A stretch of 64,000 bases of DNA from Mariniphaga sp041687215 (GCF_041687215.1 NZ_JAWLCI010000012.1:1-64000), one strand, 5' to 3'. Counted from the stretch's first letter, positions 1 through 9,215 are shown. Notes: generated from the letters alone by a model not told the origin. Made by a program: numbers and translations.

Positions 1-249
1 AAAATAGGGTCGGCGACGCCCCAGCCGGTTCCAGGTTTTGTCGCTCATGTGTCCGATGATGGGCTGCACCACCAGCCCGGTTACCGGAGCGGCAATCCAT
101 AAAATGGGAATATTTTCCACTTCAGCGCCGAGGGTTTCAAATATGCGGCTTACGTTGGCATTTTGCAGGGCAAACCCAAACTGAATTCCCAAAAAACCGA
201 AACTCATGTTCCAGATTTGCCAAAAGCTAAGAGCAGGTTTCTTACTCAT
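1..249 (-). CDS. MFS sugar transporter (N-terminal part, runs off the window)
   Basis: Reading leftward from the ATG at 249, 83 codons are visible before the window edge. The protein starts MSKKPALSFWQIWNMSFGF, continues into a first membrane helix, and has the MFS loop motif GHMSDKTWNRLGRRRP between helices 2 and 3. That basic GRRRP loop is typical of the SLC45/GPH-like maltose and sucrose permeases found in Bacteroidota starch loci. It lies downstream of the LacI regulator on the same strand and has its own promoter and operator-like site upstream. The inferred role is uptake across the inner membrane of maltose or malto-oligosaccharides released by the neighbouring Sus proteins. Substrate specificity cannot be read from this fragment. 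Confidence 0.85.
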   Translation of the reverse strand, partial: MSKKPALSFWQIWNMSFGFLGIQFGFALQNANVSRIFETLGAEVENIPILWIAAPVTGLVVQPIIGHMSDKTWNRLGRRRPYF

Positions 250-291
250 AACAATTATTTTATGTTATAACTGGCTACAATGAAAATTGCA

Positions 292-307
292 ACAAACGGA
301 TGTTTGT
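292..307. repeat. small inverted repeat in MFS leader
   Basis: The arms acaaac and gtttgt are separated by ggat. They lie between the predicted MFS promoter (350-382) and the MFS start codon (249), so they would be in the 5' leader. The arms resemble the CAAAC/GTTTG core of the LacI-type operator with a 4-bp insertion in the middle. It could be a degenerate operator or a small RNA hairpin. The evidence is weak. Confidence 0.3.
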
Positions 308-349
308 CTGCTCTGCAGTTGTGAGGTAACTTATGATGTTTTGCCGGAA

Positions 350-382
350 CAAATATAAGGGATAAAATATGGAATCTCCAAA
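350..382 (-). promoter_or_regulatory. predicted promoter of the MFS gene
   Basis: On the minus strand a -33 TTTG (379-382) is followed after 21 bases by TATATTTG (350-357), a perfect match to the Bacteroidota -7 box TAnnTTTG. Transcription would begin near 343 and read into the MFS gene at 249. The rest of the 295-bp gap 250-544 holds only this promoter, the operator-like site at 440-452 and the small inverted repeat at 292-307. Confidence 0.65.
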
Positions 383-439
383 TTTATTTTTGCGCTAACC
401 TGCTGATAACAGGCACATTTTGGGCTGAAAGACTTGATT

Positions 440-452
440 CAAACGTTTGCGG
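440..452. promoter_or_regulatory. LacI-family operator-like site upstream of MFS
   Basis: CAAACGTTTGCGG matches 13 bases of the perfect palindrome found upstream of susC (2697-2718). The central 10 bases are themselves palindromic. CG-centred palindromes of this kind are the usual target of LacI/GalR proteins, and a LacI-family gene lies immediately next to it. The site is about 100 bp upstream of the predicted MFS transcription start, so it would suit activation or looping better than simple blocking. Confidence 0.6.
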
Positions 453-544
453 AAAAATTTTGGGAGGCGTGATTTTTAATCGCGCATTAGATTAAAAATT
501 CCGGGTTGTACACGAAATGCGGAAATGCAATTCGCGCCACCCGT

Positions 545-1561
545 TTAAGAAACCTGGCTTGACCCCCGCACAATTAAATTGGCATTTAACACTTTGGTTT
601 CACAGGGATAATCTTCTTTTGAAAGAATTCGTTTCAGCAACATGCGGGTGGCCACCGTTCCCATTTCGTAGCCGTGCTGATCGACCGAGGTAAGCGTGGG
701 GTCGGTAATTCCGGAGAACCGTCCGTCGGAAAAGCCGACAATGGCCACTTCGCCTGGAATTTTGATTCTCCTTTTTTGCAGGGTTTGCATGGCGCCGATG
801 GCGGTTAGGTCGTTCACGGCAAAAATACCGTCTATTTCAGTACCGGATTCCAGAATTTTAAGCACTGCCAATCTGGCTTTTTCAAAATTGTCGGCATCGT
901 AAACCAATGACTCGCCCAGGTTCAGTCCTGAGTCTTCCAGCGCTTTTTTATATCCTTCTTTCCGTTGCTGTCCAATGAGCAGGTTTTGCGGTCCGGCAAA
1001 GTGGGCGATACGTTTTTTGCCTGAATCAATAAGATGACGGGTGGCGCGGTACGCTGCATCAAAATCGTCGATAATCACCTGGTCGGCTTCGAAACCGGGA
1101 ACAATGCGGTCGTAAAACACCAGCGGGACTTCGTTTTCGCGGATTTTCTCCAGGTGGCTGAAATCTTTTGTATCCTTTGAAACCGAAACCAGGATTCCGT
1201 CAACCTGACTGGCCAGCAGGGTTTTTACGTTGGCTTTTTCGCGTTCGCCCATCTCGTTCGACTGGCAAATGATAACGTTGTAACCTGCATCGTAGGCAAC
1301 ATCTTCAATGCCGCTAATAACCGATGAAAAAAAGTAATGTACAATTTCAGGAATAATAACGCCAATGGTGTTGCTACGCTGCTGCTTAAGGCTGAGCGCT
1401 ACAGCATTGGGCTGGTAGTTCAGTTTTTCGGCCAGTTCGTTCACCGCGCGTTTGGTTTCAACGCTTATGTCGGGATGATCTTTTAATGCTCTCGAAACCG
1501 TTGACGGAGAAACTTTTAGTTCCCGGGCAATATCTTTTATGGTGGCAAAACCTTTTTTCAT
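545..1561 (-). CDS. LacI/GalR-family transcriptional regulator
   Basis: A 338-residue protein of normal LacI length. Residues 7-30 form the N-terminal helix-turn-helix (IKDIARELKVSPSTVSRAL) and hinge helix, followed from about residue 62 by a periplasmic-binding-protein-like sensor domain beginning SNTIGVIIPEI. The family binds palindromic operators as dimers and responds to a sugar or sugar-phosphate. The gene sits between the MFS transporter and the susC operon, and operator-like palindromes lie upstream of both, so it is the likely local regulator of the starch locus. The effector (maltose or a related oligosaccharide) is inferred from the neighbours only. Confidence 0.92.
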   Translation of the reverse strand: MKKGFATIKDIARELKVSPSTVSRALKDHPDISVETKRAVNELAEKLNYQPNAVALSLKQQRSNTIGVIIPEIVHYFFSSVISGIEDVAYDAGYNVIICQSNEMGEREKANVKTLLASQVDGILVSVSKDTKDFSHLEKIRENEVPLVFYDRIVPGFEADQVIIDDFDAAYRATRHLIDSGKKRIAHFAGPQNLLIGQQRKEGYKKALEDSGLNLGESLVYDADNFEKARLAVLKILESGTEIDGIFAVNDLTAIGAMQTLQKRRIKIPGEVAIVGFSDGRFSGITDPTLTSVDQHGYEMGTVATRMLLKRILSKEDYPCETKVLNANLIVRGSSQVS

Positions 1562-1614
1562 TCACCTGCTGACAGTTGATTTTCGGTTTTAAAAGTAACA
1601 AAATAAAATGATTT

Positions 1615-2568
1615 TTAAACGTGGTAGTTCGTTACAACAATCTCATTAATCGCATGTCGTTTGTGTGCGGCAGAATTAATTGCCCGCCTGGCCGGAACCC
1701 GGAAAATCTGAAATTCTTTATACAATTCGTCAAAAAAATGGTCATCTGCATTGTGGTTTTTGGGGTCGGAATTGCTCAGCATCTGTTTTATCCCTTTTTG
1801 GTTTAATTCAGAAAAAAGCGTTGCCAAAGCTATTTGTTCGGGGTCGCCAAAACTGTTTTTGCTGTATGCGGTAAAGCTCGATGTTTGATTCAATGGCCGG
1901 TAAGGCGGATCGTAATAAACAAAGGTGTTTTCGTTCACCCTGTTTTTAATTTCCCTGAAATCGGCTTTTTGTATTTCGGCAACCGAAAGCAGTTGGGAAA
2001 CTTTTACCAGGTTTTCGGCATCCAGAATTTTCGGATTTTTGTATTTCCCCTGCGGAACATTAAATCCGCCTTTGGAATTGAACCGGAACAACCCGTTGAA
2101 ACAGGTGCGGTTCAGAAAAATGATTTGTGCTGCCCGTTCCATCCATTTTGCTGAAAATCTGTTGTAGTTTATCTTTTTCTTTTTCGTATTGAATTGGTCA
2201 CGTACTTTGTAATAATATTCTGTACGTTTTTCCTCGTTCAGATTCAGGTATTGGTTCTGCAACACGTTCAGTTGTTCAATCAGGGTTTGCACCTCTTTTT
2301 GAATGACCAGATAAGTCAGAATCAAATCCTCGTTATTGTCGCACAAAAGGGCCGATTTTACAGGGTGTTTTTGTACGATGTTGAAAAAAACAGCTCCCCC
2401 GCCAACGAATGGCTCGCAAAAAGTTTCAATTTTCCCCTCACTGAGTTCTTTGGGATAGAATTTCTGAAAGGCTTCCAGTAACTGCCCTTTTCCGCCAGCC
2501 CATTTCAAAAAGGGTTTTGCCGGGATTTCTTTTTCACTTTTTTTTATGTTGTTTTTCTGATTGGTCAT
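1615..2568 (-). CDS. DNA adenine methylase, D12 class (Dam-like)
   Basis: The protein has the D12-class N6-adenine methyltransferase motifs: KWAGGKGQL near the N terminus, the SAM-binding FCEPFVGGGAVFF, and the catalytic DPPY in FVYYDPPYRPL at about residue 220. I chose the ATG at 2568 (317 residues); an in-frame start 18 codons earlier would add a sequence unlike the family. No restriction endonuclease gene lies next to it, so it is an orphan methylase on present evidence. It interrupts the expected lacI-susC adjacency, which suggests later insertion. The target site (GATC is common in the family) cannot be determined from sequence alone. Confidence 0.9.
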   Translation of the reverse strand: MTNQKNNIKKSEKEIPAKPFLKWAGGKGQLLEAFQKFYPKELSEGKIETFCEPFVGGGAVFFNIVQKHPVKSALLCDNNEDLILTYLVIQKEVQTLIEQLNVLQNQYLNLNEEKRTEYYYKVRDQFNTKKKKINYNRFSAKWMERAAQIIFLNRTCFNGLFRFNSKGGFNVPQGKYKNPKILDAENLVKVSQLLSVAEIQKADFREIKNRVNENTFVYYDPPYRPLNQTSSFTAYSKNSFGDPEQIALATLFSELNQKGIKQMLSNSDPKNHNADDHFFDELYKEFQIFRVPARRAINSAAHKRHAINEIVVTNYHV

Positions 2569-2688
2569 TTTAAAATGATTGAACGGTAAAAATACCAAAA
2601 CAAATTTCGGTTTGAAAATCAAAATACCAATTCTGATTTTTTGGCCATAATTACCTACCGGATCCTACCTGTTGTTAAACATATTCGG

Positions 2689-2718
2689 CGCAAACGAAAC
2701 CGCAAACGTTTGCGGTTT
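2689..2718. promoter_or_regulatory. perfect 22-bp operator palindrome with extra half site upstream of susC
   Basis: Positions 2697-2718 form a perfect 22-bp palindrome whose core is CCGCAAACGTTTGCGG. A further half site CGCAAACG lies at 2689-2696, exactly 12 bp upstream of the same sequence at 2701-2708. The symmetry, the central CG and the adjacent LacI-family gene point to a LacI-type operator. Its centre lies about 65 bp upstream of the likely susC transcription start, a position more usual for an activator than for a steric repressor. Confidence 0.8.
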
Positions 2719-2759
2719 TTCGCATGTTAAAAAACGGTAAATATCCTTAACAATTTATA

Positions 2760-2767
2760 TACATTCG
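2760..2767 (+). promoter_or_regulatory. candidate susC -7 box
   Basis: TACATTCG fits the Bacteroidota -7 consensus TAnnTTTG with one change (TTCG, a variant also seen upstream of other genes here). No clear -33 TTG is present at the right distance, as might be expected for a promoter that needs an activator. The leader to the susC ATG would be about 115 nt and AT-rich. Confidence 0.4.
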
Positions 2768-2887
2768 CATCGGATTTTTGCTTTGCTCAGGCAAAAACAT
2801 GAAGTAACTTATTGATTTATTGCCAATTTTAAAATTAACTATTTGTTAATTAAACCGTGTAAGTATTATTAATTAATAACATTAAAA

Positions 2888-5851
2888 ATGAGTATCATAC
2901 GTAAAAACCTAAAGTTTTTTCTGTTTTTGGTTGCGCTGTTTACTGTTGTTTCAGTATCGGCTCAACAAAAAACAGTAACGGGTAATGTTACCGATGCAGA
3001 AAGTGGGGAAACATTGCCCGGTGTTACAATTGCCGTTATGGGAACTACCAGAGGAACAATTACGAATTTCGATGGTCAATTTTCCATTGATGTTGAAGAA
3101 GGACAAAAACTCTTTTTCTCATTTGTAGGATATACATCTCAAGAAATTCTGGTGGGAAGTAGCAATGTAATTAATGTTCAATTAGTTCAATCGCTATTTA
3201 AACTTGACGAAGTTGTAGTTATTGGATACGGACAGGTAAAAAAGGAAGATGCAACCGGTTCGGTAGAGGCTATTAGTACCGAAGATTTTAACCCGGGAGC
3301 AATTACCTCGCCACAGGAACTGGTAACCGGTAAAATTGCCGGTGTAAATATCACCTCAGGTGGCGGTTCGCCGGGTGAAGGCGCAACCATTCGCATCCGC
3401 GGTGGTTCATCGCTTTCGGCCAGCAACGACCCGTTGTTTGTAATCGACGGAGTTCCGGTTGACAACGACGGAATTACCGGTATGAAAAACCCGCTGAGCA
3501 CTATTCATCCAAGCGATATTGAAACCTTTACCGTTTTAAAAGACGCCTCGGCAACTGCTATTTACGGTTCACGTGCATCAAACGGGGTAATTATTATTAC
3601 CACCAAACGCGGAAGAAAAGGAACTCCGCTTGGTGTAACCTACAACCAGTTCTTTTCTTTGGGAACGCATGCCAACAAAATTTATCCGCTATCTACCAGC
3701 GAGTTCAAGTCAATTATGAACGAACGGTACGCAAATAATCCCAATGCGCTCAGACTTATAGGCAATTCAGATACCGACTGGCAAAATGAAATTTACCGGC
3801 CGGCTTACGGGCACGATCATAACCTGAGCGTTACCGGCAATATCAGTGAAATGCCATTCAGAGCATCGGTTGGTTATTCAAACCAGGAAGGTATTCTGAA
3901 AACAGACGGAATGAATCGATTTACAGGTTCTTTGGGATTCAGTCCTTCATTTTTCGAGGATCATCTTCGCATCAACCTGAATGTGAAAGGAATGTTGATT
4001 AACAACCAGTTCGCCAACCGTGGAGCAATTGGTTCGGCCTACAGCTTTGACCCCACTCAGCCGGTGTACAATGGAAGTCCTTACGGCGGTTTTTTCACCT
4101 GGGTACAGCAAAATGGCGACCCAATTCCTATTGCCAATATGAACCCGGTGGCACAACTTCAGCTACAGGATGACCAGTCAACTGTAAAAAGAAGTATTGG
4201 AAATGCCGAATTCGATTACCGGTTTCATTTTCTGCCCGACTTAAGGGCCAACCTGAATTTGGGATATGACATTTCCGGTAGTGAAGGTTTCACTAAAGTT
4301 CCGGAGTATGCTCCTTGGGCCTACGACAAACTTAGAGGTGGCGGTACCGACACAAAATATTCTCAGGACAAAAAGAATATGCTGCTCGATTTTTACCTGA
4401 ACTATGTGAAAAACATTGATGCCATCGACAGCCGTATTGATGCCATGGCGGGTTATTCATGGCAACACTTTTGGCGGGCAGGAGAATCGCGAAGCACAAA
4501 CGTGAAAGGTGATAATGTGTATTCTGAAACCGACTATGAAACTGAAAATTACCTGGTTTCTTTTTTCGGAAGATTGAATTATACTTTTAAAGAGAGATAT
4601 TTGGCAACATTCACTTTACGTAACGATGGTTCTTCCCGATTTTCACCAGATACCCGCTGGGGTTTATTCCCATCGGTTGCACTGGCATGGCAAATTGCAG
4701 AAGAATCATTCCTTGCCGACTCGCGCACCATTTCAGACCTGAAACTGCGTCTGGGTTACGGGATTACCGGTCAGCAGAACATTACCGACAATGATTATCC
4801 GTATATGCCACGATATACTTTTGGCGAACCCACTGCAGCCTACCAGTTTGGAAATTCCTATGTGACCACCATCAGGCCCGAAGGCTACGATTCCAACATT
4901 AAATGGGAGGAAACCACTACCTACAATATAGGGCTGGATTATGGTTTCCTGAATAACAGAATTTCAGGTGCTATTGACGGTTACTACAGGGTTACCGACG
5001 ATTTGATTAACTTCATTCCTGTTCCGGCAGGTACCAATTTAACCAACATGATTTTAACCAACGTAGGTGATTTGGAAAACCGGGGGATTGAATTCAGCAT
5101 TGATGCTATTCCTGTTTCAAGGGAAAATCTGAGCTGGAATATCGGATTTAACATTTCGTATAATGAAAATGAAATTACCAAACTAACCGCAATCGACGAT
5201 CCAACATACATTGGTGTGGAAACAGGAGGAATCTCTGGTGGCGTTGGAAATAACATTCAAATCCACAGTGTTGGATTCCCTGCCAATTCATTCTTTGTGT
5301 ATGAACAGGTTTATACTCCGGAAGGAAAACCGGTTGAGGGACTTTACGTGGACAGAAACGGCGACGGTGTAATTACCAACGATGATAAATACCGTTACAA
5401 AAAACCTGCAGCAGATGTATTTATGGGCTTCTCAAATAAGCTTTATTACAACAACTGGGACTTTGGATTCAACGGCAGGGTGAGCCTGAATAACTATGTG
5501 TACAATAACATTTGGTCTGGCCAGGCTACCTATAATAATCTGTACAATTCGGTTGGTTATCTGAACAACATCAGTAAGGCTGTTTTTGATTCAGGTTTCG
5601 AAAACCCGAAATATTTCTCAGATTACTACATTCAAAATGGTTCGTTCTTAAGGCTCGACAATATCAGCCTGGGTTATACTTTTACCAATTTCTACCAGGA
5701 ACGAATGAAAATAAGGCTTTACGGAACCGTTCAGAATGTATTCGTTATAACTGATTACGAAGGACTTGACCCGGAAGTTAGCGGTGGTATAGACAATAAC
5801 ATCTATCCGCGTCCGCGTACATTTGTGCTTGGTGTAAGTATTAATTTTTAA
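2888..5851 (+). CDS. susC: SusC-like TonB-dependent outer-membrane transporter
   Basis: A 987-residue SusC/RagA protein. It has a signal peptide (about 1-25, ending SVSAQ), a carboxypeptidase-regulatory-like beta-sandwich (about 28-110), a DEVVVIGYG TonB-box region, a plug domain with FVIDGVPV and LKDASATAIYGSRASNGVI, and a 22-strand barrel ending in the aromatic residue of GVSINF. SusC proteins import oligosaccharides across the outer membrane using TonB energy, with the partner SusD as a lid. It is the first gene of the operon, with susD starting 18 bp after it. The neighbouring GH13 and SusE genes make malto-oligosaccharides the probable substrate. Confidence 0.97.
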   Translation: MSIIRKNLKFFLFLVALFTVVSVSAQQKTVTGNVTDAESGETLPGVTIAVMGTTRGTITNFDGQFSIDVEEGQKLFFSFVGYTSQEILVGSSNVINVQLVQSLFKLDEVVVIGYGQVKKEDATGSVEAISTEDFNPGAITSPQELVTGKIAGVNITSGGGSPGEGATIRIRGGSSLSASNDPLFVIDGVPVDNDGITGMKNPLSTIHPSDIETFTVLKDASATAIYGSRASNGVIIITTKRGRKGTPLGVTYNQFFSLGTHANKIYPLSTSEFKSIMNERYANNPNALRLIGNSDTDWQNEIYRPAYGHDHNLSVTGNISEMPFRASVGYSNQEGILKTDGMNRFTGSLGFSPSFFEDHLRINLNVKGMLINNQFANRGAIGSAYSFDPTQPVYNGSPYGGFFTWVQQNGDPIPIANMNPVAQLQLQDDQSTVKRSIGNAEFDYRFHFLPDLRANLNLGYDISGSEGFTKVPEYAPWAYDKLRGGGTDTKYSQDKKNMLLDFYLNYVKNIDAIDSRIDAMAGYSWQHFWRAGESRSTNVKGDNVYSETDYETENYLVSFFGRLNYTFKERYLATFTLRNDGSSRFSPDTRWGLFPSVALAWQIAEESFLADSRTISDLKLRLGYGITGQQNITDNDYPYMPRYTFGEPTAAYQFGNSYVTTIRPEGYDSNIKWEETTTYNIGLDYGFLNNRISGAIDGYYRVTDDLINFIPVPAGTNLTNMILTNVGDLENRGIEFSIDAIPVSRENLSWNIGFNISYNENEITKLTAIDDPTYIGVETGGISGGVGNNIQIHSVGFPANSFFVYEQVYTPEGKPVEGLYVDRNGDGVITNDDKYRYKKPAADVFMGFSNKLYYNNWDFGFNGRVSLNNYVYNNIWSGQATYNNLYNSVGYLNNISKAVFDSGFENPKYFSDYYIQNGSFLRLDNISLGYTFTNFYQERMKIRLYGTVQNVFVITDYEGLDPEVSGGIDNNIYPRPRTFVLGVSINF

Positions 5852-5869
5852 CCGAAAAAGCAAGGAATA

Positions 5870-8092
5870 ATGAAAACAAAAATTTATAACATATTTATTG
5901 CGGTTGGACTGGCTGTTCTCGTAGCTTTTTCATCGTGTATAAACGATTTGGACACGACACCACTAGATAAAGACGTGGTTACTTCAGAGAATGTTTATGC
6001 CAACCCAGAAAATTACAAAAATGTGCTGGCCAAACTGTATGCCGGGTTGGCTGTCAGCGGTCAGGAAGGACCTGCAGGAATGAATGACCTGAGTGGTCTT
6101 GATGAAGGTTTCGGTCAGTACCTGCGTGCCTTCTGGTATGCACAGGAATTGCCAACCGACGAAGCTGTAATTGCATGGAACGACGGCAACTTGCGCGATT
6201 ACCAGGAAATGGACTGGAGTTCGAACAACGAGTTCATTTCCAACATGTACTACCGTGTTTTTTACCAAATTGCACTTACCAACGAGTTTATCCGAGAAAC
6301 CACTCCTGAAAAACTGGATGGCCGTGGAATTGACGGTACTTTCCGCACCGACATTGAACTTTACCGGAATGAAGCCCGCTTTTTGCGTGCATTGAGTTAC
6401 TGGCATGCCATCGATATGTTTGGCAATGTGCCATTTGTAACTGAAGAAGACGCAGTTGGGTCATTCTTCCCGGAACAGATTTCACGTGCCGACCTGTTTA
6501 ACTACATTGAATCGGAACTGCTGGAAATTGAAACACAGCTTACTGCTCCCGGCCAGGTGGAATATGGCCGTGCCGATCAGGCTGCTGTCTGGACCTTGCT
6601 GGCCAAATTGTACCTGAACGCAGAAGTTTACGTTAATCAGGCAAAATATACAGAATGTATTACCTACTGTAATAAAATTCTAAATGCAGGTTTTTCGCTT
6701 GAGCCGGAATACCAGCACTTGTTTTTGGCTGATAACCACACATCAAACGAAATCATTTTCCCTATTACCCAGGATGGAAACCGCACCAAAACCTACGGTG
6801 GCGTTACTTTTATCATCAAAGCTGGTTTAGGTGGAAGTATGGATCCGGCAGAGTTCGGAGTTGACGGTGGCTGGGGTGGAACCCGTGTAACCAAAGAGTT
6901 TGTGGGGAAATTCCTGAATCTGGAAACGTTAAAAAGCGCCCGGATTCCTCTTAAAAGTGCTATGGATTACCCTGTTATTTATGTGCCCGGAGGATATCAG
7001 GATGAAAGCGGATACAGTGAAAATGAATGGGCGCCCGACCAGGCTCCAACGCTGGCATCAAAAAATTCTGACAACAACTACGAAGGGTATATTTATTTCA
7101 GTGAAGCCAATGCAGAATTCAAATTTACGGCAGGCCCTAACTGGGATGTAAACTGGGGCGACGATAACGGCGACGGAACACTTGAAGCCAACGGTGCAAA
7201 CCTGAAAGCTCCCGAAACAGGCATGTATAAAATTAATGTCAATTTGAACAACTTCAGTTATACCATGGTAAAAACCGATTGGGGGCTGATTGGTGATGCC
7301 ACCCCCGGGAGTTGGGATAACAGCACACCCATGGAATTCGATGCTGAAGAAAAAGTGTGGAGTGTGGTTATTGAACTGGGAAGCGGTAGCTATAAATTCA
7401 GAGCAAACGATGCCTGGGACATTAACTTTGGAGATAACGGTGCTGATGGAACTCTTGAATATGGCAGCGATAATATTGCGGTTGCCGAGCCCGGAAAATA
7501 CCTGATTAAACTCTATCTGAATACTCCTGATTATAGCTATACTGCTGAAAAATACAGCTCCGATGGCCGTGGCATGTTCCACACCGATGGGCAAACGCTG
7601 GAAATTGAAAGTATGTTTGAATTCACCAACGGCTACGCTGTGAAAAAATGGAAAAATGTTACCAGAGACGGACAAACAGGTTCCGACATTGAATTTGTGG
7701 ACACCGATTTCCCGCTGTTCCGTCTGGCTGATGTTTACCTGATGTATGCCGAAGCTGTATTGCGCGGAGGTTCAGGTGGCGATGCTGCAACAGCTTTAAA
7801 TTATGTGAACATGATTCGCACGAGGGCTTATGGTGATGAAGGCGGAAATGTAACTTCTGCTGACCTGACACTCGATTTCATTTTGGATGAACGTGCACGC
7901 GAATTCTACTGGGAAGCCCAGCGCCGCACCGACCTTATCCGTTTTGGAAAATTCAGCGGTGGCGATTACCTGTGGGAGTGGAAAGGTGCTGTGAAAAACG
8001 GAAGATCGATTGATGCGAAATTCAATATTTTCCCGATTCCTGCTGCCGATGTAATTGCAAACCCGAATCTTACGCAGAATTCCGGTTATTAA
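5870..8092 (+). CDS. susD: SusD-like lipoprotein with two internal starch-binding modules
   Basis: A 740-residue SusD/RagB surface lipoprotein (lipobox FSSC, Cys23). The N-terminal TPR part includes FLRALSYWHAIDMFGNVPF, and the C-terminal part includes FPLFRLADVYLMYAEAVL and ERAREFYWEAQRRTDLIRFG. Ordinary SusD proteins are about 540 residues. The extra 200 or so residues (about 364-560) contain two consecutive modules that look like SusE/SusF starch-binding domains: IYVPGGYQ...YEGYIYF...FKFTAGPNWDVNWGDD and LIGDATPGSW...YKFRANDAWDINFGD. The two modules also resemble each other. The insertion lies before the last conserved SusD block, so the SusD fold can close around it. The inferred effect is extra starch affinity on the SusC lid. 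Confidence 0.95.
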   Translation: MKTKIYNIFIAVGLAVLVAFSSCINDLDTTPLDKDVVTSENVYANPENYKNVLAKLYAGLAVSGQEGPAGMNDLSGLDEGFGQYLRAFWYAQELPTDEAVIAWNDGNLRDYQEMDWSSNNEFISNMYYRVFYQIALTNEFIRETTPEKLDGRGIDGTFRTDIELYRNEARFLRALSYWHAIDMFGNVPFVTEEDAVGSFFPEQISRADLFNYIESELLEIETQLTAPGQVEYGRADQAAVWTLLAKLYLNAEVYVNQAKYTECITYCNKILNAGFSLEPEYQHLFLADNHTSNEIIFPITQDGNRTKTYGGVTFIIKAGLGGSMDPAEFGVDGGWGGTRVTKEFVGKFLNLETLKSARIPLKSAMDYPVIYVPGGYQDESGYSENEWAPDQAPTLASKNSDNNYEGYIYFSEANAEFKFTAGPNWDVNWGDDNGDGTLEANGANLKAPETGMYKINVNLNNFSYTMVKTDWGLIGDATPGSWDNSTPMEFDAEEKVWSVVIELGSGSYKFRANDAWDINFGDNGADGTLEYGSDNIAVAEPGKYLIKLYLNTPDYSYTAEKYSSDGRGMFHTDGQTLEIESMFEFTNGYAVKKWKNVTRDGQTGSDIEFVDTDFPLFRLADVYLMYAEAVLRGGSGGDAATALNYVNMIRTRAYGDEGGNVTSADLTLDFILDERAREFYWEAQRRTDLIRFGKFSGGDYLWEWKGAVKNGRSIDAKFNIFPIPAADVIANPNLTQNSGY

Positions 8093-8117
8093 TTTTTCAA
8101 TTTAAAAATGAATAGCA

Positions 8118-9215
8118 ATGAAAAATATTAAAAATTTAATTTTCGTTTTCCTGGCTTTCTCGCTGTTGTATGCCTGCGAAGAAGTGGAAAGAGAACCAGT
8201 GGTAATGCCGGGTGATGCGCCTGTTATGAGCCAGCCGACCGCTGGAACCCAGGTGGTATTTCAAAGGGTAAATGCTGAAGAAGAGTCTGTAACTTTTACC
8301 TGGAACGAGTCTGATTTTGGTTTTCCAAGCGCCACAGTTTACAACCTGTTTGTTGATGAAGCCGGAAACAATTTCAACAATGCAATGGAACTTGCAACAA
8401 CATCAGAACTTTCGGTGAGCATTTCTCACGCAACTTTAAACGAAAAACTGATGACTATGGGCTTGCCGGCAAACGAACCGGTCGCCATTGAGTTCAGGGT
8501 GGAAGCAACTGTAAATCCGAAATATTCACTGTACTCGCAACCGGTAAACATGACGGTAACACTTTATGCTGCATCGTTCCCGCCTATCTACATGATTGGC
8601 GCAAGCGTTGGCGGCTGGGATACCAGCAAAGCAGTTGAAGTGGCTTCTGCTGGCGAACCCTTCCAGTACATCACAATCTGGAATTTCGATGCATCAAACG
8701 GTTCAAACTTCCGGTTCTTCAGTCAACCCGAATGGAGTGCTTCACTGGGTGGATACGATGTATTTACCAGCTATCCGGAAGATTTGCTCGAACCGGCAAC
8801 AGGAGACGATGATCCGAATTTCAATTTTATTGGAACAGCCGGATGGTACGAAATTAAAGTGAATACCGAAACCGGAACCATTGAAATGACAACAACAGAC
8901 GAGCCCGGCATGTACCTTACCGGCGATGCCACACACGGCTGGAACTGGGATGAACCGGTAACCGCACTGACATACATGAGCTACAAAATATGGGAAGGCG
9001 ATGTTGCTTTTACACAAGACGGAGCATTCAGGTTATTTGGCCAAAAAGACTGGGGGCCAACCAGCTACGGTTACGATGTAGTGGTGAATTACGACACGGA
9101 TTACATTGACATTGCAGAAGGGCATGGCGATCCAAACTGGTTTTTCCTGAAACCTTCGGGAACATATCACGTAGTGGTAAATTTGAGAACAAATACGATT
9201 GAAATCAGTGAATAA
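8118..9215 (+). CDS. susE: SusE/SusF-like starch-binding outer-membrane lipoprotein
   Basis: A 365-residue lipoprotein (lipobox LLYAC, Cys20). A SusE-type immunoglobulin-like domain (about 45-150, with VTFTWNESDFGFPSATVYNLFVD) is followed by two starch-binding modules: IYMIGASVGGWDTS...FRFFSQPEWSASLGGYD, and MYLTGDATHGWNWDE...FRLFGQKDWGPTSYGYD. The aromatic pairs in GGWD, HGWNWDE and KDWGP fit the stacking platforms of such modules. It starts 25 bp after susD. The family holds starch at the cell surface for the SusCD complex and amylase. I call it SusE rather than SusF because it has two modules, not three. Confidence 0.92.
   Translation: MKNIKNLIFVFLAFSLLYACEEVEREPVVMPGDAPVMSQPTAGTQVVFQRVNAEEESVTFTWNESDFGFPSATVYNLFVDEAGNNFNNAMELATTSELSVSISHATLNEKLMTMGLPANEPVAIEFRVEATVNPKYSLYSQPVNMTVTLYAASFPPIYMIGASVGGWDTSKAVEVASAGEPFQYITIWNFDASNGSNFRFFSQPEWSASLGGYDVFTSYPEDLLEPATGDDDPNFNFIGTAGWYEIKVNTETGTIEMTTTDEPGMYLTGDATHGWNWDEPVTALTYMSYKIWEGDVAFTQDGAFRLFGQKDWGPTSYGYDVVVNYDTDYIDIAEGHGDPNWFFLKPSGTYHVVVNLRTNTIEISE

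Noticed and set aside
1615..2568. Restriction-modification system
   Set aside because: Only the methylase is present; neither neighbour resembles an endonuclease.
7058..7675. A 205-codon minus-strand open frame inside susD
   Set aside because: It lies wholly inside the strongly supported SusD coding region, has no recognisable domain and has no promoter; it is a shadow frame.
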